The notes under the pieces: model-generated
Database searches by the model: none
What the model was told of the DNA's origin: nothing
What the model saw: only the letters and a program-made list of their open reading frames with translations
Source of the DNA: Streptomyces sp. CB02980
GTDB taxonomy: Bacteria; Actinomycetota; Actinomycetes; Streptomycetales; Streptomycetaceae
Assembly (NCBI RefSeq): GCF_014451325.2
Contig: NZ_JACSCH020000014.1
Span: 183,072 to 247,071 of the forward strand
DNA length: 64,000 bases
Direction of reading: 5' to 3'
Position numbers and translations under genes: made by a program
Shown here: in pieces, positions 58,363 through 64,000 of the stretch
Layout of the letters: each line of letters opens with the position of its first letter
Numbering within the stretch: position 1 is the stretch's first letter

Positions 58363-58402
58363 CCGCACGGCGTCACCGCCCGAGGGTGGTGACGCCGTGC
58401 GG
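58363..58402 (-). terminator. strong terminator after the S8 peptidase
   Basis: A 15-bp perfect stem (58363-58377 and 58388-58402) around a 10-nt loop lies 34 bp beyond the peptidase stop on the minus strand. The promoter of the next minus-strand operon must lie between it and 58227. Confidence 0.85.
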
Positions 58403-58435
58403 GGTGTGAACGGTGGAACGTCTAGCGGGGCGGCG

Positions 58436-61400
58436 TCACTTGCCGAGCCACGCGTTGTGGAGGGTCAGCGTCGACGTGTTGCCCTGCTTGTCCTTGACCA
58501 CGGCGGAGAGCGAGATCCCGCTGTCCTTCGCAGGACTCTTCACGGAGATCGCGCCGTTCCGGACCTGCACGCGCTGCCAGGTCTTCCCGTTGTCATAACT
58601 CACGGAGATCGCAAGGGACTTGAGGTTCTTGCCGGCCGCGGAGCCCTGCACGGTCACCGGGACGACGACCGGAGCGTGCTCCGGGGCGCGGGAGGTGAGG
58701 TCGACGGGGGCGGAGAAGCGGACCGTGGACACCGGCAGCGCGGTGGTGGCCGTGACCTGCTTCGAGCGGAACGTGAAGCTGGTGTCGACCCGGGTGGAGG
58801 CTGCGGCGAGCTGTGTCGAGCGCTCCACGGAGGTCACCAGCCGGTACTCGGCGTCGGAGCCGTCGACCGTGAAGGGCTGCGAACCGGTCAGCGGGTCGTC
58901 GTTCTCGGCGACCTTGACGCCGTCGCGGTACAGCGTCGACGTGGCCGAGGTGGACGGGGAGTACCCCGGGTGACCCTTGCCGTCGGCGAACAGCGGCAGC
59001 GAGCCGACGAGCTGCTGCTCGCCCGTCGCCGGGTCGGGAGCGGTGCGGAACACGCCCGCGCTCCCGCCCAGGAGCGGGCCGAAGACACCCGTGTTGAACA
59101 TCTCCCGGTACGTCCGGCCGGCTTCGTAACGCTTCGGCTCGGCCATCTCCCAGCTGCCCTCGAAGGCCGGGTAGCCCCACTTGTCGGGCTCGCCCGCCTG
59201 GTCGAACCTGGTGAGCCACTCGACGTCGTCGGCGGTGGAGACGTAGAAGGTGCGCGTGCCCGGCGCCGGCTGCGGGTCGAAGAAGCCGTTGCCCTCCGGC
59301 GCGCCCGGGATGCGGGCGAAGGGGGAGACGTTGGCGGACTTCCCGGGTGCGGACGCACCGAGGCCGACCTTGAGCGTGGCCAGCTCGTTCGCCTTCACGT
59401 GCTTGGTGTAGCCGGTCGAGACCTTGTTCGTCCTGCCGCCGAAGGCCACCGAGTACTGGCTGGTGGCGTCCTTGAGGAAGTGCGCGTCCCAGGTCTGCAG
59501 CAGCGAGCCGTCGGTGACGGCCGGACCCATGTGGGCGGTACGGAATCCGGCGAAGCTCCTGAGGACCCAGCCGTTGCCGACGCGGCCGATGTCGGTGCCG
59601 CCGAGCTCGTAGTACGTGCCTCCGAGGTCCACCGAGTCGATGCCGGGCACGGTGAGGTCCACCGGCTTGGTGGTGCGTGCGTCGGCGGTGACGGTGGTGT
59701 CGCCGGAGATCTCCAGCTTCGGCTGGGCGATCCAGTCGGTGCCCTTGGTGTAGTCCGACGGGTCCTGGTAGACGGCCGTGTTGAGGGTGTACGTGCCCTT
59801 GGGGACCCGGATGGTGTGGCTGCCCGGTTCGTTGCCGATACGGGTCACGAGGCCGGCCCCGGCCCCGGCGACGCCGATCAGGGTGCTGTCGAAGTTCTGG
59901 GCGTCGGCGCCGTCGCGGCCGACGGCCCGGAGCGTGATGTCGTACGACTCCGCCTCGCGGACGGCCACCGCGGCCGTGCGGACGGACTGGCCCGCGGCGG
60001 TGGCGGTGACGTAGCCCGAGTAGCTGCCGTCGGCGTCTCCGATCCGGGTGTCGGCGGTCAGGTCGACCTCGGCCCGGCCGCCGGCGGGCACGGTCACCTT
60101 GTCGGCGCCGAGCGTGAGGAATCCGGCCGGGGCCGGCTTGCCGTTCGGGTCGAGCGCGGCCACCGACAGGTCGAGGGTGACGTCGGTGGTCCCGAGGTTG
60201 CGGTAGGCGACCTTCCGGGTCAGGGGCCGGTCGTCGGCGTGCGGCCACTGCGCCGTGCCGAAGTTCAGCGAGACCGGATCGGCGATGACGCTCTGGGCCA
60301 GCGCCTTGTCGACCTGGACGCGGCCGGAGCCCTGCTGGAAGGCGGTGTAGTCGCCGCCCTTGGCGGACGCGGTCAGCGCGCCCTTGAGCTCGGTGGACTT
60401 CCAGTCCGGATGACGCTGCTTCAGGATCGCCGCCGCGCCCGCGACGTGCGGGGTGGCCATGGAGGTGCCGTCGATCTGCAGATACCCCGGAGCGGGGTGC
60501 GGGGTGCCGGGGCGCGTGTCGATCTCGCTGCCGGACGCTGCGGCCGCGGCGATGGCCACGCCGGGCGCGGTCACGTCCGGCTTGACGGCGCCGTCACCTA
60601 CGCGCGGGCCGGTGCTGGAGAAGGCCGCGAGGCGGTCGTCCTTGTCGACGGCGCCGACGGTCAGCGCGGCGTCAGCGCTGCCCGGCGAGCCCACCGTCGA
60701 GGCGCCGCCCTCGCCCTCGTTGCCCGCGGCTATCGCGAACAGGATCCCCTTCTCGGCGGACAGCCGGTCGACCGCCGCCTCCAGCGGGTCGACGCCGGGG
60801 CTGTCGGGGCCGCCGAGGCTGAGGTTGACCACGTCCGCGCCCTCGGCGGCGGCCCACTCCATGCCGGCGAGGACGGCGGAGTCGTCGCCGAAGCCGTTGT
60901 CGTCGAGGACCTTGCCGCTGATCACCTTGGCGCCGGGGGCGACGCCCTTGAACCGGCCGCCGGACTTGGCGCCCGTACCCGCGGCGATCGAGGCGACGTG
61001 GGTGCCGTGTCCGACGCGGTCCACGGCGTCGGGGGAGGCGGAGAAGTTCTTCTCGCCGACGACCTGGGTGCTGAGGTCGTCATGGGTCTTGTCGACGCCG
61101 GTGTCGAGGACGGCGATCTTGACGCCCGTGCCGTCGTACCCGGACTCCCACGCCTTGTCGGCGCCGATCTGCCGGACACTGCGGTCCAGGCTCGCGGCCC
61201 GCACCCCGTCCAGCCACACCGTGCCGATGCCGGAGGCGGTGGCCCGCAGGCCGCTGCTCCGCCGGTCGGTCAGCGCGTCCCACACCTTGGCGACGTCGTC
61301 CGGGGAGGTACGGATGGCGTCGGCGTTGAGGGTCGGGAACGTCCGCCGCAGCTGGGTGTCGCCGGCCGCACGCACCTCGGCCCGTGCGGCACCGGCACCC

Positions 61401-61777
61401 CCCTCGTACTGCACGATCAGATTGAGCCCGTCCCGGTGGCTCTCGCGCAGCCGCGCGTCGGTGAGCACATCGAGGTCGAAGAGCCGCTGGTCGAGTCGGC
61501 CGGCGGCTATCAGGGGCTGCGCGTCGCTGGGCACGACCAGCGTGCGGTCCTTGATGCGCTGCACCTGTACGGGTATGTGCTCACGGCCTCGGGCGGCCTC
61601 GAAGCCCACCATCCGGCCCTTGGCGTTCACCACCACGCGGTCGCCGGTGACGAGCGGGATCCGCTGGTCGCCGCCGGGGCGCGGGGTGTCGGACGTGGCC
61701 GTCGCGGGGCCGGTCATGCCTGCTACCAGGGCCACGGACGTGGCCGCTGCGATGGTGAAGGCGCGTGTTCTCTTCAC
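58436..61777 (-). CDS. large secreted subtilisin-like (S8) serine peptidase
   Basis: The roughly 1113-residue preproprotein has a signal peptide (VKRTRAFTIAAATSVALVAGMTGPATATS) and an inhibitor-like propeptide (to about 200). The S8 catalytic domain keeps the full triad: KIAVLDTGVDKTHDD (Asp), GHGTHVASIAAGTG (His), GTSMATPHVAGAAAIL (Ser). Its C-terminal half of about 600 residues is beta-rich with FnIII/Ig-like segments (LNFGTAQWPHADDRPLTRKVAYRNLGTTDVTLDL). It is an extracellular protease. I chose GTG 61777; a TTG at 61789 is in frame, but the GGGGGAG ribosome site lies only 2 nt before it, against 14 nt before the GTG. Confidence 0.93.
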   Translation of the reverse strand: MKRTRAFTIAAATSVALVAGMTGPATATSDTPRPGGDQRIPLVTGDRVVVNAKGRMVGFEAARGREHIPVQVQRIKDRTLVVPSDAQPLIAAGRLDQRLFDLDVLTDARLRESHRDGLNLIVQYEGGAGAARAEVRAAGDTQLRRTFPTLNADAIRTSPDDVAKVWDALTDRRSSGLRATASGIGTVWLDGVRAASLDRSVRQIGADKAWESGYDGTGVKIAVLDTGVDKTHDDLSTQVVGEKNFSASPDAVDRVGHGTHVASIAAGTGAKSGGRFKGVAPGAKVISGKVLDDNGFGDDSAVLAGMEWAAAEGADVVNLSLGGPDSPGVDPLEAAVDRLSAEKGILFAIAAGNEGEGGASTVGSPGSADAALTVGAVDKDDRLAAFSSTGPRVGDGAVKPDVTAPGVAIAAAAASGSEIDTRPGTPHPAPGYLQIDGTSMATPHVAGAAAILKQRHPDWKSTELKGALTASAKGGDYTAFQQGSGRVQVDKALAQSVIADPVSLNFGTAQWPHADDRPLTRKVAYRNLGTTDVTLDLSVAALDPNGKPAPAGFLTLGADKVTVPAGGRAEVDLTADTRIGDADGSYSGYVTATAAGQSVRTAAVAVREAESYDITLRAVGRDGADAQNFDSTLIGVAGAGAGLVTRIGNEPGSHTIRVPKGTYTLNTAVYQDPSDYTKGTDWIAQPKLEISGDTTVTADARTTKPVDLTVPGIDSVDLGGTYYELGGTDIGRVGNGWVLRSFAGFRTAHMGPAVTDGSLLQTWDAHFLKDATSQYSVAFGGRTNKVSTGYTKHVKANELATLKVGLGASAPGKSANVSPFARIPGAPEGNGFFDPQPAPGTRTFYVSTADDVEWLTRFDQAGEPDKWGYPAFEGSWEMAEPKRYEAGRTYREMFNTGVFGPLLGGSAGVFRTAPDPATGEQQLVGSLPLFADGKGHPGYSPSTSATSTLYRDGVKVAENDDPLTGSQPFTVDGSDAEYRLVTSVERSTQLAAASTRVDTSFTFRSKQVTATTALPVSTVRFSAPVDLTSRAPEHAPVVVPVTVQGSAAGKNLKSLAISVSYDNGKTWQRVQVRNGAISVKSPAKDSGISLSAVVKDKQGNTSTLTLHNAWLGK

Positions 61778-61789
61778 GTGTGCGCGCAA

Positions 61790-62196
61790 GTCTCCCCCAG
61801 GAGCTTGGGATGAGGTCGAGTGGTCGGTTCCGGCCGGGACGCAACGACGCCCGCCGACCGGTCAGCGCAGTATGTGAGCTGATCAACGGCGGGGCGGGCG
61901 TGGGGCATTGAGCTGCGTGGTTTCCGGCCATCCGGAGGGCCCCGAGTTCGATGGGGCCACGACGGCTCCGTGACGGCACTGTGACGACCGGGCGATCCTT
62001 GTGCGACACCGGTGCCCCCGAACCCCCCGCATCGCAGTCCCCGCCGACCTTCCGGGGCTGCCGCAGGCGCGGTCGGAGCGGGTCCCTCCCCTTGGCCGTA
62101 TCCGCACCCCGAGGGAAGGGCCTTCCCTCGGGGCACGGGAACCGACCCGGCGGCGCGCGGTCGCCGGGAGGGGCTGTCGCCGCGGTGCGGCGCGGG
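61790..62196. other. intergenic region with terminator of the beta-lactamase-fold gene
   Basis: These 407 bp lie between two minus-strand genes. A 12-bp perfect stem with loop GGC (62107-62133, arms CCCCGAGGGAAG and CTTCCCTCGGGG) is the probable terminator of the serine hydrolase-like gene ending at 62197. The remaining sequence should hold the S8 peptidase promoter; I see no confident -10/-35 pair and no gene. Confidence 0.6.
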
Positions 62197-63432
62197 TCAG
62201 CCGAAGTCGGGGATCGGGTGGTTCGGGGCGAGGGCCGCGGCGATGCGCTGGGCGATGGTGTGGGCGCTGTGGCCGGCCTGGGCGGTGGGGCCGTTCGTGG
62301 TCGAGACGGCGATGGCCAGGCGCTTCGACGGAAGGTAGGCCTGGGAGGCGGAGTAGCCGAAGAACAGCGGGTGTTGTGCGATCCAGTCGCCCAGGATCAG
62401 CACGCCCATGCCGTAGTGGGTGGCTTCGGTGTTCGGGAGGCAGACCGTCGCGGGGCACGTCTTGGTCGCGTGGCCCAGGCCGACCGTTCCCGGGTTCAGG
62501 AGTTCCTGGTACGAGGCCGGGGACACCAGCTCTCCCGAGCCGATGCCTGCGGCCGAGCGGGCCAGGTCGCAGATGTCGGTGGTCTGCACCGCGCCGGGGG
62601 CCGTGGTCCACGAGGGGTTCCAGAAGGTGGACTCCTCGTACGTCCCCCGCTCGGCGGTGAAGGCGTGCAGAACGGGCTCGGGGATCTCGGGCGTGAAGCT
62701 GTTGCGGGTCTCGCGCAGTCCGAGCGGGCGCAGGACCTCGTGCCGGAGCAGGACGTCGAGGCGGGTCCCGGTGATCTTCTCCAGGGCGGCGCCGAGCAGG
62801 ACGAAGTTCGCGTGCGAGTAACTCCAGTTGGTGCCCGGCTCGTACCACCGCGGCTTGCTCGTCGAGATGGCGACCAGTTCCTTGGCCGTCCACCGGCGGA
62901 ACGGGTTCGCGTAGACGCTCTCGCCGAACCCGGCGGCGGTGACGTAGTCGACGAGCCCGGTGGTGGAGGCGGCCAGCATCCGCAGGGTGATCCTGTCGCC
63001 GTCCTTGAGGTCCGGCAGCCAGCGCGACACGGGGTCGTCGAGACGGACCCTGCCCTGGTCGACCAGGCGCAGCAGCGCGGTGCCCAGGTAGCTGATCGCG
63101 ATGTTGCCGTTCCGGAAGTGCATGGCGGGGGTGGCCGGCACGCCCGTCATCGACTCGCCGAGCGCGGTGGTGACGACCTCGCGGTCGCCGGCCGTGACCC
63201 GCACGATCACGGACTTGAGGTCCATCTCCGCCGTGGCCCGCTCGGCGATCCGGAGGACGTCGCGGGCCGGTCCGCGGTCGGGAAGCCGGGAGGCGACGCA
63301 GGGTCGGCGGTCGTGGCCGTCGCCGCCGGTGGGGCCGCCGACGGCCGTGACCGGGGAGCCGAGCGCGAGGAGTGCGGCGAGCGCGGTGACCGCGGCGACG
63401 CGGGACCGGAAGGGGGAACGGGCTGATCTCAT
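62197..63432 (-). CDS. secreted beta-lactamase-fold protein, probable pseudoenzyme
   Basis: The 411-residue preprotein has a signal peptide (RSPFRSRVAAVTALAALLALGSPVTAVGG) and the fold of class C beta-lactamase/serine hydrolases (RLDDPVSRWLPDLKDGDRITLRMLA, WSYSHANFVLLGAALEKITG, LRPLGLRET). The normal SxxK nucleophile segment (FRIGSxTK) reads HFRNGNIAISYLG, so the catalytic Ser and Lys are absent. The Y-x-N motif is YSH. It therefore probably binds peptidoglycan or peptides without hydrolysis, or uses other residues. ATG 63432 has no clear ribosome binding site. Confidence 0.85.
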   Translation of the reverse strand: MRSARSPFRSRVAAVTALAALLALGSPVTAVGGPTGGDGHDRRPCVASRLPDRGPARDVLRIAERATAEMDLKSVIVRVTAGDREVVTTALGESMTGVPATPAMHFRNGNIAISYLGTALLRLVDQGRVRLDDPVSRWLPDLKDGDRITLRMLAASTTGLVDYVTAAGFGESVYANPFRRWTAKELVAISTSKPRWYEPGTNWSYSHANFVLLGAALEKITGTRLDVLLRHEVLRPLGLRETRNSFTPEIPEPVLHAFTAERGTYEESTFWNPSWTTAPGAVQTTDICDLARSAAGIGSGELVSPASYQELLNPGTVGLGHATKTCPATVCLPNTEATHYGMGVLILGDWIAQHPLFFGYSASQAYLPSKRLAIAVSTTNGPTAQAGHSAHTIAQRIAAALAPNHPIPDFG

Positions 63433-63568
63433 GGCGGGAGTATTGGCCGCGGTCTACCCGCCCGCCGGTGGAGGCGCCGCCGACCCGCGCTGATGTCACC
63501 CGTCAGGCCCGCCCGCGCGGGCCTGCCCCGAGGACGGTGGGATCGTGGTCCCCGTCTCCCTCTCCGCC

Positions 63569-64000
63569 TCAGCTCCGGGGGGTGTCGGGGCCCGCGGGCG
63601 CGTCCGTGCCCGTGGCCGCGTCCGCGCCGGCCGTCAGCCAGGAGCCGATTCCAGGGAGCGCCTCCGGCCCGCTCTCGCCCTCCACCGTCGCGACGAGATC
63701 AGCGATCGTGGTGCCCGCGAGCGAGGCCCTCCACGCGGCTTCCGCGGCTCCCATCGCGCGGGCGACGGGGCAGGCCCTCGTGCACTTCTCCGGTGGGGTC
63801 GCCAGCGGTCCCCGCTGCCGGATCTCGGTGCAGACGAACGCCGGCTCGGGCCCGTCGACGGCCTGTACGACGTCGAGCAGGGTGATCTCGGCGGCCTCTC
63901 TGGTCAGCACGTATCCGCCGGTCTTCCCCTGGACGGAGCGCACAAGACCGGCCCGTGACAGTGCCTGCATCTGCTTGGCCAGGTAGCTCGGCGACACGTC
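63569..64000 (-). CDS. Rrf2 family transcriptional regulator (5' end beyond the window)
   Basis: The C-terminal part (144 residues visible) of an Rrf2-type regulator includes the recognition helix SPSYLAKQMQALSRAGLVRSVQGKTGGYVLTREAAEITLLDVVQAVDG. Three cysteines (FVCTEI, EKCTRAC; C-x16-C-x3-C) could bind an iron-sulfur cluster, as in NsrR or IscR-like sensors. A 45-residue Ala/Gly/Pro tail follows. The start lies past position 64000, so the N-terminal helix is missing here. Confidence 0.85.
   Translation of the reverse strand, partial: DVSPSYLAKQMQALSRAGLVRSVQGKTGGYVLTREAAEITLLDVVQAVDGPEPAFVCTEIRQRGPLATPPEKCTRACPVARAMGAAEAAWRASLAGTTIADLVATVEGESGPEALPGIGSWLTAGADAATGTDAPAGPDTPRS

Noticed and set aside
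58397..61813. A 1138-codon open frame on the plus strand antisense to the S8 peptidase
   Set aside because: Its codon positions mirror the peptidase frame, its composition is Gly/Val/Arg/Asp-rich without domains, and the minus strand encodes an intact catalytic triad. Long antisense frames are expected at this GC content.

Overview
The window is chromosomal DNA from a high-GC actinomycete, almost certainly a Streptomyces. The evidence is extreme third-position GC, frequent GTG/TTG starts, 4-bp ATGA/GTGA overlaps, a complete hopanoid (squalene-hopene) operon, a conservon (cvn) operon, and a c-di-AMP riboswitch in front of a LysM/M23 cell-wall hydrolase. From memory, gene order over roughly the first 31 kb resembles the SCO674x-SCO677x region of S. 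coelicolor. I see no insertion sequence, prophage, CRISPR array or rRNA operon.

Layout. 0-11.9 kb holds mixed housekeeping genes: a ComB-like phosphatase, Tex, an SCO6745-family protein, a GlxA-type regulator with a DJ-1/PfpI partner, an enoyl-CoA hydratase-like protein, a DUF308 membrane protein, an anti-sigma-like ATPase, isopentenyl-diphosphate isomerase (idi), a methyltransferase-GNAT fusion and a cation diffusion facilitator. 12.3-19.3 kb is a tightly overlapping envelope-polymer operon: a CDP-alcohol phosphotransferase/DUF5941 protein, a cytidylyltransferase, a glycerol-1-phosphate dehydrogenase-like enzyme, a second CDP-alcohol phosphotransferase, a GT2 glycosyltransferase and a two-gene polysaccharide/teichoic-acid-type ABC exporter. 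A TetR gene separates it from the hopanoid operon at 20.4-30.2 kb (hpnC, hpnD, small ORF, hpnE, polyprenyl synthase, shc, hpnG, hpnH, aminotransferase). idi at 9 kb may serve the same isoprenoid flux. An XRE-cupin regulator with tandem palindromic operators and a DUF6126 micro-membrane protein follow.

32-34.5 kb carries a promoter, a ydaO/c-di-AMP riboswitch, the M23 peptidase and an SGNH hydrolase. 34.5-39.7 kb is the most interesting segment: a five-gene, translationally coupled minus-strand operon matching the uncharacterised STM4015-STM4014-STM4013-STM4012-STM4011 set. It encodes a leucine-rich-repeat-like protein, an ATP-grasp-like protein, an alkaline-phosphatase-superfamily hydrolase and two radical SAM enzymes. 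Divergent from it is a pair made of a small His-rich protein and a DUF6745 protein with an MNHAE pentapeptide repeat.

41.6-46 kb holds a secreted SIMPL protein, a TetR regulator, an ELFV amino-acid dehydrogenase and an MBL-fold hydrolase. 46.3-50.1 kb is a conservon (cvnA-D plus a GAF protein). It is followed by tRNA-Pro(GGG) and a strong terminator. 50.5-64 kb holds a DUF998 membrane protein, an amidohydrolase, a LuxR regulator, a four-gene operon (secreted alpha/beta hydrolase, membrane acyltransferase, DesK/NarL-type two-component system), a large secreted subtilase, a secreted beta-lactamase-fold protein that appears to lack its catalytic Ser/Lys, and an Rrf2 regulator cut by the window edge.
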